A stretch of 64,000 nucleotides of DNA from an uncultured Flavobacterium sp. (GTDB lineage: Bacteria; Bacteroidota; Bacteroidia; Flavobacteriales; Flavobacteriaceae), in contig NZ_CAMLDD010000003.1 in assembly GCF_946478785.1 (NCBI RefSeq), positions 290,668-354,667 of the forward strand. Reading direction: 5' to 3'. The notes below the pieces were generated by a model that worked only from the letters and a program-made list of their open reading frames with translations, made no database searches and was not told where the DNA came from. A program made the translations under genes and the position numbers. The first letter of the stretch is position 1, and every line of letters starts with the position of its first letter. Of this stretch, positions 8,844 to 17,128 are shown piece after piece.

Positions 8844-9878
8844 ATGAATAAAAAATTCGATAACATATTAGACAACAAATGGTGGCAGGAAATTGCCGTT
8901 GTCGTCTTTTCATTTACGATTTACACGTTAAAAAATGACTGGATGTTATTTAGTTCTTTTACTTCTATTTTAATGGGTGTTTTTTTCTACTGTATTTTGT
9001 ATTTGCATGCCCAGTTTAACCGGTTTTTTATACTTCCGGTTTTATTTAAAGGCAAAAGACCTTTAACGTATGTATTTCTTACGCTTGTTGCGGTATTTTT
9101 ATTCTCCATTGTTTTATATCAGATTACCTCCTTAAGCATGTTTCGTAATTGTCATCTTTATCAAAATTCGCATCAGCGTAGTTATGTATATCAATTGGCG
9201 AGTGTTTTGGGAACTCTGGTTTGTATTTTAAGTCCGATCATTGTATTTAAATTCTACAGGATCCATAAAAAACAAACAGATGAAACTTTGCTGTTCAATC
9301 AAATGCAGTTGAATTCATTAAAAGGACAACTGAACCCGCATTTTTTATTCAATACATTCAATACACTTTATGGAATCAGTCTGGAATTTCCTGAAAGAAC
9401 TCCGGATTTGATTATGAAAGTGTCGCAATTGATGCGCTATCAACTGGAAAGCAATAACAAGCAATCCGTTTCTCTTGAAGACGAACTGGAATTTATAAAC
9501 AGTTATGTGCAGCTCGAAAAAGAGCGCGTAGGCTATCGATGTGATATTACCTACGATTGCAAAATTGACAACGAAAACGCTTATAAAGTTTCACCAATGT
9601 TGTTAATTGCCTTTATCGAAAATGCCTTTAAACACGGAACCTGCGCTATCGAAAAATGTTTTGTACGTATTATTGTTACGGTCGAAAACGGTTTGCTTCA
9701 TCTGCATGTAGTAAATTCAATTCCGAAGAAAACCGATGTTGTTTCTACTAAAATTGGTCTGAAAAATACTATTGAACGGCTAAATTTAATTTATGGGAAA
9801 GACTATAAATTAGATATTCAGGACGATAAAAATACGTACCTCGTGGATTTGAAATTAAAACTGAAAAAGTTTGTATGA
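8844..9878 (+). CDS. LytS-type sensor histidine kinase
   Basis: 344 residues from ATG 8844; an upstream in-frame Met at 8778 is less likely because it adds an unstructured segment before the first helix. Four hydrophobic segments lie in the first 135 residues. The His_kinase (PF06580-type) domain follows with LKGQLNPHFLFNTFNTLYG, putative phospho-acceptor His166, and then a HATPase domain (IAFIENAFKHG). Its stop codon overlaps the next gene by 4 bases, a classic kinase-regulator pair. It is divergent from the efflux operon 163 bp away, so it probably senses an envelope signal and controls that operon; this is inference. Confidence 0.92.
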   Translation: MNKKFDNILDNKWWQEIAVVVFSFTIYTLKNDWMLFSSFTSILMGVFFYCILYLHAQFNRFFILPVLFKGKRPLTYVFLTLVAVFLFSIVLYQITSLSMFRNCHLYQNSHQRSYVYQLASVLGTLVCILSPIIVFKFYRIHKKQTDETLLFNQMQLNSLKGQLNPHFLFNTFNTLYGISLEFPERTPDLIMKVSQLMRYQLESNNKQSVSLEDELEFINSYVQLEKERVGYRCDITYDCKIDNENAYKVSPMLLIAFIENAFKHGTCAIEKCFVRIIVTVENGLLHLHVVNSIPKKTDVVSTKIGLKNTIERLNLIYGKDYKLDIQDDKNTYLVDLKLKLKKFV

Positions 9879-10588
9879 TGAAGGAAACCAAAAAATGCAT
9901 TATTGTTGATGATGAGCCGGCTGCGCATTATGTTTTGGCAAATTATATCAAACAAAATCCACAATTGGAACTCGTTTTTCAGGGATATAACGGTATTGAA
10001 GCTATGGATTATCTTCGGGAAAATAAAGTTGATTTGATGTTTTTGGACATTAACATGCCGGAAATCTCAGGAATGGAATTGCTGAAAATCATTCCAACTC
10101 ATCCCAAAACGATTCTAACAACTGCGTATTCTGAATTTGCTTTGGAAAGTTATGATTATGGAGTGATTGATTATTTACTGAAACCCATTTATTTCCCAAG
10201 GTTTTTAAAGGCAATAGAGCGTTTTTTCTCAACTGAAATCATAAAGTCGGAACCAGAAGAAGTTATACCGAATAGCATAAGTGTAAAGATTGACGGTTAT
10301 TTGATTGATATCGAATTAGACCAGCTTTTGTATGCGCAGAGTTTTGGCAATTATGTGAAATTGCATACCATTAAAAGAACTTTTCTGGCATCCATTACCA
10401 CAACAGAATTGGAGAAATGCCTGCCTGAAAGAAGTTTCGTGCGTATCCATAAATCGTATATCGTGGCTTTGGACAAAATAGAGGAAAGCGAAAAAGATTT
10501 TGTACAAATAAAAAAAGAAAAACTGCCGATTGGCATTACCTACAGAAGAGAGTTGACGGATCGCCTAAAGGCTAAAAACAATATATAA
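9875..10588 (+). CDS. LytTR-family response regulator
   Basis: 237 residues. The N-terminal receiver has the acidic pair D12-D13, phospho-acceptor Asp58 (MFLDINMPE) and Lys103 (YLLKPI). The C-terminal LytTR DNA-binding domain spans about 135-235 and contains FVRIHKSYIVALDKI. It starts inside the stop of the kinase gene (ATGATG, 9875), which indicates translational coupling. LytTR regulators bind direct repeats in promoter DNA; the shared 8682-8843 intergenic region with the efflux operon is the likely target. A strong hairpin terminator follows 40 bp downstream. Confidence 0.94.
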   Translation: MMKETKKCIIVDDEPAAHYVLANYIKQNPQLELVFQGYNGIEAMDYLRENKVDLMFLDINMPEISGMELLKIIPTHPKTILTTAYSEFALESYDYGVIDYLLKPIYFPRFLKAIERFFSTEIIKSEPEEVIPNSISVKIDGYLIDIELDQLLYAQSFGNYVKLHTIKRTFLASITTTELEKCLPERSFVRIHKSYIVALDKIEESEKDFVQIKKEKLPIGITYRRELTDRLKAKNNI

Positions 10589-10631
10589 GAGTTCGAAATA
10601 AGTCTTACTAATTCAATTTATTTCAAAAAAG

Positions 10632-10661
10632 AAGCCTGTCAGGATTTGTTCCTGCAGGCTT
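10632..10661. terminator. Intrinsic terminator between convergent genes
   Basis: Stem aagcctgtcagga / tcctgcaggctt with one bulge, then T6. It sits between the plus-strand LytTR gene and the minus-strand DUF4386 gene and may serve both. Confidence 0.8.
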
Positions 10662-10688
10662 TTTTGATTTTATTTTTGTTGCAAATAA

Positions 10689-11411
10689 TTAAGAAATAGC
10701 TACTTTTTGCTTCCATACAGGAAGATTTACACCTTTGAAAATTAGCCATAAACTCAATGCTAATTCTGCAACAAGGCAAGGCAATAATAATGCGATGCTT
10801 GAAAGTTGCGGAGCCAATATCAAGGCAAAAGTATTGGTTAAATAACAGAGTCCTGCGATTGCCATTAAAACTCCGAATACTTTAGGGAAGTACCCTGATT
10901 TGTAAATCAAATAACCTTCGATTAAGCAAACAAACGCAAAAAATATCAATCCAATACCAAATCCAAAGCCATGTAATTTTATGGCAAGATAAGATAATGT
11001 ATGCAACTGGTCAGGGCTAAAAGATTTTAAGTAATCAGCATCACCTAAAAAGAATAATGCTGCCAGAAGGTTTAATTTATTGATGACCAAAACGGCAGTC
11101 TGAATCAGATTAAAAGACAAATTAAGCAGCGCTAATTTTTTGCTTACAGGTCTGAGAAGAAAATAAAGAAGCACCATGACAGGCAAATCACATACTTGCA
11201 TAATCAAGTCGGCAGTTATGCCTATTTTCCATAAAAATTCAGAATGTATAATGTTGTTTGCAGTAGTTGTAGCATCTCCATATACAACCAATTTATTACG
11301 GACTAAAGCTTCAGCAAAAGCACCGGCTATGATAATTAATAAATAAAATAACCCTGCGATTCTGGCGTAGGGTTGAGGAGAAGTTTCAAGATTTTTCAGG
11401 TTGAATTTCAT
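10689..11411 (-). CDS. DUF4386 family membrane protein
   Basis: 240 residues with about six hydrophobic segments. The start YARIAGLFYLLIIIAGAFAE is the typical opening of DUF4386 proteins, and the loops FLGDADYLKSF and KLHGFGFGIGLIFFAF also fit the family. The function of DUF4386 is unknown. It is a single gene on the minus strand. The SDR gene lies 130 bp upstream and ends in its own terminator, so it is probably transcribed alone. Confidence 0.85.
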   Translation of the reverse strand: MKFNLKNLETSPQPYARIAGLFYLLIIIAGAFAEALVRNKLVVYGDATTTANNIIHSEFLWKIGITADLIMQVCDLPVMVLLYFLLRPVSKKLALLNLSFNLIQTAVLVINKLNLLAALFFLGDADYLKSFSPDQLHTLSYLAIKLHGFGFGIGLIFFAFVCLIEGYLIYKSGYFPKVFGVLMAIAGLCYLTNTFALILAPQLSSIALLLPCLVAELALSLWLIFKGVNLPVWKQKVAIS

Positions 11412-11486
11412 ACCGATAGGTTTAGTTATGTTTTAAGACGTCTGAAGCAAGATATTGTTACTGATTTTTAAAATTTTAAAATAAAA

Positions 11487-11517
11487 AAACCGACAAGATT
11501 TGAAAATCTGTCGGTTT
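11487..11517 (-). terminator. Terminator of the SDR gene
   Basis: aaaccgacaagatt / aatctgtcggttt stem with a short loop, 25 bp 3' of the minus-strand SDR gene, with A/T runs on both sides. Confidence 0.8.
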
Positions 11518-11541
11518 AATAATTTAATAATGAAGATGAAA

Positions 11542-12306
11542 TTACAAATTCATTCCACCAGAAACTTCAATACGCTGTGCGTTTACCCAACGTGCCTCTT
11601 CGGTACACAAAAAGGCTACTACGCTACCAATATCATCCGGTAAACCAACTCTTCCCAAAGCAGTTAATGATGCTATATGTTTATTCAGCTCCTCATTATC
11701 GCGAACAACTCCGCCACCAAAATCGGTTTCTATGGCACCCGGAGCAACAACATTTGCCCTGATTTTTCTTTCTCCTAATTCTTTTGCCTGATATTTAGTC
11801 AAAGTTTCAATAGCGCCTTTCATAGCAGCATAAGCCGAATATCCAGGGAATGAAAATCGGGCAAGACCTGTTGAGATATTCACGATTCCGCCGCCGTCAT
11901 TCATGAAATTCAATGCTTTTTGAGTCAGGAAAAATGGCCCTTTAAACTGAATATTCGTCAATTGATCAAATTCTGCTTCTGTCGTTCCTATAAAAGAATT
12001 ATGAATTCCGATTCCGGCATTGTTTACCAGGAAATCAAATTTATCAGTTTTAAAAGTGTTTTTTAAAACTGCTGAAATATTTTCGAAGAAAACGTCAAAA
12101 GTGCTTGAATCCGCTACATTCAATTGAAGTGCTGTTGCTTTTTGACCTAAATTTTCGATTTCTTTTACTACTTCGTCACCTTCGTCTTTTTTACTGTTGT
12201 AGGTAATGATTACGTCAATTCCTTTTTTCGCAATTGCAATTGCCATATTTTTTCCTAAACCTCTGCTGCCGCCAGTTACTAAGGCGATTTTTGTATTTAC
12301 TGCCAT
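11542..12306 (-). CDS. SDR family NAD(P)-dependent oxidoreductase
   Basis: 254 residues, the normal size for classical short-chain dehydrogenases. The Rossmann motif TGGSRGLG lies at about 11-18, NNAGIG at about 93, catalytic Ser near NISTGLA and the YxxxK pair in YSAYAAMKGAIETL. The C-terminal substrate loop and EVSGGMNL end are canonical. The substrate is unknown. An AraC-type regulator gene lies upstream in the same orientation, separated by 348 bp that holds a set of palindromes. That arrangement suggests regulation by it, but it is not proof. Confidence 0.92.
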   Translation of the reverse strand: MAVNTKIALVTGGSRGLGKNMAIAIAKKGIDVIITYNSKKDEGDEVVKEIENLGQKATALQLNVADSSTFDVFFENISAVLKNTFKTDKFDFLVNNAGIGIHNSFIGTTEAEFDQLTNIQFKGPFFLTQKALNFMNDGGGIVNISTGLARFSFPGYSAYAAMKGAIETLTKYQAKELGERKIRANVVAPGAIETDFGGGVVRDNEELNKHIASLTALGRVGLPDDIGSVVAFLCTEEARWVNAQRIEVSGGMNL

Positions 12307-12371
12307 TTTTATATATGAATTAAAAATTAAAAATTGAGAATTAAAAATTTACCAATCTGTGTAAAAAAATT

Positions 12372-12506
12372 AAACACATAGAAACATAGATTTTTTCTTT
12401 TTAATGAATATGAAAGAAACTAGTTTCTCAGACATAGCGCTATGTCTTTTTAAATAAATGAAATGCCTTTTTTAAGCGTTTCAATTAGCTATGATTCTAT
12501 GTGTTT
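12372..12506. repeat. Nested palindrome element (MITE-like)
   Basis: An outer inverted repeat of 18 bp (12372-12389 against 12489-12506, 17 of 18 matching) encloses two perfect palindromes: agaaactagtttct (12415-12428) and gacatagcgctatgtc (12431-12446). No ORF is inside. It fills the 348-bp gap between the AraC and SDR genes. It could be a small non-autonomous mobile element, or a structured regulatory region for the SDR gene. Confidence 0.6.
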
Positions 12507-12654
12507 ATTTTAAATCGATAAGACAAAGGTAGGAGCAAAGAAGAGTTGGGGAATTGTAAATATCAAACCGAAGTTTGCGAAATTCAAATTAGGAAATCAA
12601 AAAGTCAATAGCAATGTCAATTTCAAAAATCAATTTCAATTTTAAAATCTAAAA

Positions 12655-13578
12655 TCAACTACGGAAAGCTAAAGGTGTAAAAGAAGTTTGTTTTTTAAAG
12701 AAATTAGAAAAATGTGCCAGTTCTTCAAAGCCAAGAGAAAAAGCAATTTCAGAGATGTTCCAGTCCGTTTGTTTTAAAAGGATTTTGGCTTCATTCGTTA
12801 AACGATTACTGATTAATTCGGTTGTAGTTTTTCCGGTGTTTTCCTTTAAAACTTTATTCAGATGATTGACGTGAACTGATAATCTTTGGGCGAAATCTTT
12901 TGGGGTTCTGAGTTCCAATCGCTGATGCAGAGATTCTATCGGAAATTGCCTTTCGAGTAATTCTGCAAATAAAGAAGAAACTCTGGCTGCCGAGTTGTGT
13001 TTTGAATACAAGGCGGTGATAGGCTGTAATTTCTGTCCGAAATGAATTAATTCGGCCACATAATTCCGAATCAAGTCGTATTTATACACATAGTCTGAGT
13101 TGATTTCTTTTTGTATTTTGTTGAAAATCAATGCTACTTCGATAACTTCATCATCGGAAAGCTGAAAAATAGGATAACCGTCAGAAGCGAATATTGGAAG
13201 TTCGTCTAAATCAATTCCGCTTTTGTTTTTGGATAAAAATTCACTGGTAAAAACACAAAATTGCCCAGATTGATTGGTATCCTGCGGAACATAATTATAC
13301 GGGATTTTTGGTGTAGCAAACAAAAGTCCCTGCTTTTCGATTTCAATTATTTTATCAGCATATTCAGCCCTGTTTTTGCCCCTGATCAAACTGATTTTGT
13401 AGTACGCCCTTCTGTCATAAGGCATTGCGGGTTTATCTTTCATTCTTTCGAGAAGCTCCTTAATATCGAATACATTAAAATGACCGATTTCTTTTTTGAT
13501 GTCGTTGGGTAATAATGAACTCGGTTCGACAGTGGAGCCTTCGGTAATATCCTGGTAAAAAGAATCTAATGATTTCAT
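12655..13578 (-). CDS. AraC-family transcriptional regulator
   Basis: 307 residues. The N-terminal cupin-like effector domain covers about 1-190. The C-terminal double helix-turn-helix includes HVNHLNKVLKENTGKTTTE (first HTH, about 235-252) and WNISEIAFSLGFEELAHFS (second HTH, about 276-294), ending FKKQTSFTPLAFRS. It probably controls the SDR gene just downstream in the same direction, as is common for AraC-SDR pairs. It has ordinary length and no missing motif. Confidence 0.93.
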   Translation of the reverse strand: MKSLDSFYQDITEGSTVEPSSLLPNDIKKEIGHFNVFDIKELLERMKDKPAMPYDRRAYYKISLIRGKNRAEYADKIIEIEKQGLLFATPKIPYNYVPQDTNQSGQFCVFTSEFLSKNKSGIDLDELPIFASDGYPIFQLSDDEVIEVALIFNKIQKEINSDYVYKYDLIRNYVAELIHFGQKLQPITALYSKHNSAARVSSLFAELLERQFPIESLHQRLELRTPKDFAQRLSVHVNHLNKVLKENTGKTTTELISNRLTNEAKILLKQTDWNISEIAFSLGFEELAHFSNFFKKQTSFTPLAFRS

Positions 13579-13665
13579 AAAAGAGAATTGTAAAATTCAA
13601 ATATACGAAAATCAATTACGAGTTTCAAGTTTCAGGTTTTCTTTGTTTCACGTTCCTTAATTTTG

Positions 13666-14226
13666 CTAAAACAAACTTCCCTGAACGAATTCCTGCTGCA
13701 CATTTCCGTTAAACGAAAAAGTATCAATTACAAAAAACTGTTTTTTGACAGGATCAAGTTCACGCAAAACAATTTCCCTGCATAAAAAATCAATGTCAAT
13801 TGTGGTAAAAAGTTGTGAAGCTATTTTAAGATTTTCAGAAGTTAATCTTCTGCCAATTGAGATATGGGGATCATTACTTTTTTTGAGATTTGAAAGTTGT
13901 AATGCCTCCTGAACTTTTTTCATTATTGGTTTCAGGTTCATTTTAGAATCTTCATTTGGGGCAATATAAAATGCACCGGCTTCATAAGAGCCAAAATGAT
14001 CCAGATAAACTGGGAAAGATTCAAAAGTATCACATATTTTAGAAAGCTTTTGTTTGTATTTATGGATTTGAGATTCGTCCATGGTAAACTCGCAAATCGT
14101 AATATGCGCGACCGAATTACAGCTGTTATACCAGTCGATCTTGCTTTTTAAATAATTCTTCATTGTTTTGACAGCATCAATAACATCTTGCGAAGGATAA
14201 ATAGCAACAGAATATTTTTTCTCCAT
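13666..14226 (-). CDS. 2'-5' RNA ligase / 2H phosphoesterase family protein
   Basis: 186 residues from the ATG at 14226, chosen over a longer in-frame start at 14295 because that would overlap the upstream gene by 68 bases. The two HxT/S motifs of 2H phosphoesterases are present: HITI (about residue 43) and HISI (about residue 119). These enzymes hydrolyse or ligate 2'-5' or cyclic phosphodiester bonds in RNA or nucleotides; the substrate here is unknown. The gene starts one base after the stop of the preceding small gene, so they form an operon. Confidence 0.82.
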   Translation of the reverse strand: MEKKYSVAIYPSQDVIDAVKTMKNYLKSKIDWYNSCNSVAHITICEFTMDESQIHKYKQKLSKICDTFESFPVYLDHFGSYEAGAFYIAPNEDSKMNLKPIMKKVQEALQLSNLKKSNDPHISIGRRLTSENLKIASQLFTTIDIDFLCREIVLRELDPVKKQFFVIDTFSFNGNVQQEFVQGSLF

Positions 14227-14227
14227 T

Positions 14228-14542
14228 TTAAAGTTTTCCTTTCTTATGCAATCTATCATAAATTTCAGATTGAAGCAAGCCGCTTCCGCCGCCAAAATGT
14301 TCTATGATTTCAACATCAGGATGTGCTTTTAAGCAAAATGCCGAAAATTCTTTTTCAATGTTATCTTCAATTCCGGAACTCAGCAAAACAAAGTCAACCT
14401 TGTTCTGTAAAAAGTAATCCTGAGCTACTTTTTCATCATTAAATCCTACGGCATTCCAATTTTCATTGGCATTTACAAGCCGAAGCAAAATTTCGAGGAT
14501 AGGCTCATTTTTACCAAGTATCAAAAAGTCATAATTTTTCAT
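14228..14542 (-). CDS. Small receiver-like hypothetical protein
   Basis: 104 residues, not assigned with certainty. The pattern MKNYDFLILGKNEPILEILL, then VDFVLLSSGIED and a final helix, resembles a short receiver or CheY-like fold without the conserved phospho-acceptor Asp; FVLLSSG stands where LLDxxMP would be. It is directly upstream of the 2H phosphoesterase gene (1-bp gap), so the two are probably expressed and may act together. A sequestering or regulatory role is only a guess. Confidence 0.65.
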   Translation of the reverse strand: MKNYDFLILGKNEPILEILLRLVNANENWNAVGFNDEKVAQDYFLQNKVDFVLLSSGIEDNIEKEFSAFCLKAHPDVEIIEHFGGGSGLLQSEIYDRLHKKGKL

Positions 14543-14717
14543 GATAGGATATTTTACCTTACAAAAATAGTTTATAAAAGCTAAAACTCACTTAATCCAG
14601 ATTAAGAATGACTAATCGATTGAGATAAAAAAATAATGTTTTGAGTTAATCTAATTCCTGTTAAATAGTGAAATTTGATATAACAAAAAAATCAGTATTA
14701 ATTAAAAAATCAATATT

Positions 14718-14879
14718 ATGCTACGTTGGACAGTCATTTTTATTATTCTTGCCATAGTGGCTGGAATATTTGGTTTCGGAGGTATAGCTGCCGGAGCTGC
14801 GAGTATCGCTAAAGTCTTATTCTTTATATTTATAGTATTGTTCCTGTTGTCTTTAATTGGAGGCAGAAGAAAAATCTAG
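14718..14879 (+). CDS. DUF1328 family small membrane protein
   Basis: 53 residues (MLRWTVIFIILAIVAGIFGF at the N-terminus, ending LIGGRRKI). Two hydrophobic helices are joined by a GIAAGAASIAK turn, the exact pattern of DUF1328 (YtjA-like) proteins. Members are tiny inner membrane proteins often induced by stress; the molecular role is unknown. A strong hairpin terminator lies 25 bp downstream. Confidence 0.9.
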   Translation: MLRWTVIFIILAIVAGIFGFGGIAAGAASIAKVLFFIFIVLFLLSLIGGRRKI

Positions 14880-14904
14880 AACTTTACTTCGAAATAAAGC
14901 AAAA

Positions 14905-14938
14905 AAACGACACATTTATTTTTGTAAATGTGTCGTTT
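14905..14938 (+). terminator. Terminator of the DUF1328 gene
   Basis: Perfect 14-bp stem aaacgacacattta / taaatgtgtcgttt with a 6-base loop. The tail is T-rich (tttgcatttt), and the A run in front could let it serve both strands. Confidence 0.8.
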
Positions 14939-14994
14939 GCATTTTAAATAAAAAAAGAAAATAATGGAAACGAAAACTGTTGTTTATCAGGAGT

Positions 14995-15057
14995 ATGCAT
15001 AAAAAGAGAAGTAGAAATGGTAAGTCTGAAAAAGTGAAAGTTGTTGCCAAAAAATAG
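14995..15057 (+). CDS. Possible 20-residue basic micro-protein
   Basis: A very short ORF of 20 residues, rich in Lys and Arg (MHKKRSRNGKSE start, VVAKK end), preceded by caggag 4 bases upstream. It overlaps the end of an 11- or 12-codon ORF at 14964-15002 in another frame by 8 bases. The two ORFs would read as one ~30-residue protein if there were a single-base frameshift near 14995-15002. The unit lies between two strong terminators, so something is transcribed here. Coding status is uncertain. Confidence 0.4.
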   Translation: MHKKRSRNGKSEKVKVVAKK

Positions 15058-15062
15058 AGTCT

Positions 15063-15090
15063 AAACCCGCTAAATTATTAGCGGGTTTAT
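15063..15090 (+). terminator. Intrinsic terminator after micro-ORF region
   Basis: Perfect 11-bp stem aaacccgctaa / ttagcgggttt with a 4-base loop, followed by atttttttt. A textbook intrinsic terminator, 5 bp after the micro-ORF stop. Confidence 0.9.
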
Positions 15091-15318
15091 TTTTTTCACA
15101 ACATTATTTAATATTTCTGCAGATTAAAACCAATGTAAAATATACTGGATTATTTATATAAAGTAAGGTGAATTTTTTTATAAAAGACTGAATTCCTGTG
15201 AGTTTAGTTTTGTGTAATAAAATAATTACAAATATTTTACATAAACATTGCTTAAGTAGATTAAAAGCTTATTTTTGAGCATAAAATTCTTACTTAATAT
15301 TTAAATCAAATTATTTGC
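15091..15318. promoter_or_regulatory. Upstream region of the vgrG module
   Basis: 228 bp without an ORF, very AT-rich. It must hold the promoter for the VgrG-lipase-immunity operon. No convincing TTG/TAnnTTTG pair was found by eye, and no hairpin lies close to the start codon. Confidence 0.4.
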
Positions 15319-17127
15319 ATGGCACACTTTTCTGAACAAGTTCATATTACTATAGGAAGTTTTACTCAAAATGTTGTTTATCATGATTTAGAGGTTTCCC
15401 AAAAAATGGCTGATCATCATCATTTTTCATTTGTCTGGCAATATACTGGGAAGGCAATAATCAATCCGGCAGATCAGGCAAAGGCTTTAAGGGCTTATTT
15501 GGGTGATGAGGTTATTTTTACTTTTAAGAGCCTAACCGGAATTAAACTGATGAGCAAAGGTATCATTACAGAACTTTCTTCAGTAGATCTTCATGGCAGC
15601 GCGGTTGGTTTGCATGTAAAAGGAGTAAGCCATACTATAGTGCTGGATGATATGAAAAAGTCAAGAACTTTTCAGCAGCGTGGCATGGATGATATTGTAT
15701 TGAATATCCTGTCGGAAGGACCGGGGGAGTTTTACCAAAGAGAAGCTATAAAATCTACTTATCTTCAGGAATTCAATTATATGGCTCAGTACAATGAAAC
15801 CAGTTTTGAATTCTTAAAACGATTGGCCAGACGTTACGGGCAATGGTTTTATTTTGATGGAATGAGAATGCAGTTCGGACAAACCAAGGCCAGTTCTATA
15901 AAGCTTATCAATGGCGCTTCATTACATGGTTTTAAGGTACAGGCCAATATGGCTTCGCATAAAATATCTTTGGGCGGTTACGATTATAATGGAGCGACTA
16001 ATATCCGCAATGCTGCTGCACGTACTTCAACCGGAAGCAAAGATAGTCTTTCATCTATTGTAGGGCATAATCAGGGAACCGTTGCGCAGGCAGAATTAAG
16101 TGTGGGTGGATATACCGCCAATGCCCAAAACAGCGAAGAACTACAACAAATGGTCAAACTACAGACCGCAGGCAGCGATGCCAATAGTGTACATTATAGC
16201 GGAACATCTTACTTTCCGTTAGGGTTGGGGCAAGTTTTTAGTATTGTAAACCAAACCATAGAGTATGAACTCATTGTAATAGAAGTATCACATCTTTCTC
16301 AGGTTCACGGAAATTATTGCTGTAACTTTAAGGCAATTCCGGCTGATGTTGCAGCACCACATTATACAGATGTTCATGTATTTGCCAAAGCAAAAACCCA
16401 GCCAGCCAAAGTAAATGACAATAACGATCCGGAAGGACTCGGACGTGTAAAGGTGAAATTTAACTGGGCAAGCGGAAATACTGTAAGTGATTGGATAAGA
16501 ATGATTCAGCCACATTCAGGAGCAGGAAAAGGTTTTTATTTTATTCCGGAAATTGATGAGGAAGTCCTGGTAGGTTTTGAAGGGGACAATGCTCAAAATC
16601 CGTATGTTTTAGGAACAAACTACAATGGAAACAGCACCAGCGGTTATGCAGATGGTCAAAATAATATAAAGGCAATCCATACCCGTTCAGGAACCAAAAT
16701 TATTTTGAACGACGGAGATGGCAGTGTTTTGATCGAGGATGCGAGTGGAAACAGTTATATAATGGACGGGCAGGGAAATATGCAGGTAAATGCGCCAAAA
16801 AGAATTTCTTTTAACTGTACAGATATGGATGTTAATGTCTCTAATAATCTGTCTACAACTGTTGGGGTAAATAAAACAGATAGTATAGGAGCTGATGCTG
16901 TCGAAAGTGTAGGAGGTATAAAAACAGAAATTGTCACCGGAAATAAAAACAGCATAATTACAGGTAACTTTATAGAAAGAGTGGAAGGTAATTTGGAATC
17001 TCACACTTCAAAAGAAATGATATTTAATGGCGATAAAGATGTTGTTATTTCTTCTGTAGAAGAATTTACAAAGCACTCCCAAAAACAAATAATACACAAT
17101 AGTTCAGAACCTAGCAATTTTTATTAA
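15319..17127 (+). CDS. Type VI secretion VgrG spike protein
   Basis: 602 residues. The N-terminal gp27-like part (1-360) includes EFNYMAQYNETSFEFLKRL and a YGQWFYFDG turn. The gp5-like OB domain (about 365-470) contains DPEGLGRVKVKF and ends GTNYNGN. A C-terminal beta-prism needle has short repeated strands (VNVSNNLSTTVGVN, about 510-600). This is the puncturing tip of a T6SS-iii-like machine of Bacteroidota. No structural T6SS genes (TssB, TssC, ClpV) are in the window, so it is an orphan spike with cargo: the lipase gene follows after one base. Confidence 0.92.
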   Translation: MAHFSEQVHITIGSFTQNVVYHDLEVSQKMADHHHFSFVWQYTGKAIINPADQAKALRAYLGDEVIFTFKSLTGIKLMSKGIITELSSVDLHGSAVGLHVKGVSHTIVLDDMKKSRTFQQRGMDDIVLNILSEGPGEFYQREAIKSTYLQEFNYMAQYNETSFEFLKRLARRYGQWFYFDGMRMQFGQTKASSIKLINGASLHGFKVQANMASHKISLGGYDYNGATNIRNAAARTSTGSKDSLSSIVGHNQGTVAQAELSVGGYTANAQNSEELQQMVKLQTAGSDANSVHYSGTSYFPLGLGQVFSIVNQTIEYELIVIEVSHLSQVHGNYCCNFKAIPADVAAPHYTDVHVFAKAKTQPAKVNDNNDPEGLGRVKVKFNWASGNTVSDWIRMIQPHSGAGKGFYFIPEIDEEVLVGFEGDNAQNPYVLGTNYNGNSTSGYADGQNNIKAIHTRSGTKIILNDGDGSVLIEDASGNSYIMDGQGNMQVNAPKRISFNCTDMDVNVSNNLSTTVGVNKTDSIGADAVESVGGIKTEIVTGNKNSIITGNFIERVEGNLESHTSKEMIFNGDKDVVISSVEEFTKHSQKQIIHNSSEPSNFY

Positions 17128-17128
17128 T

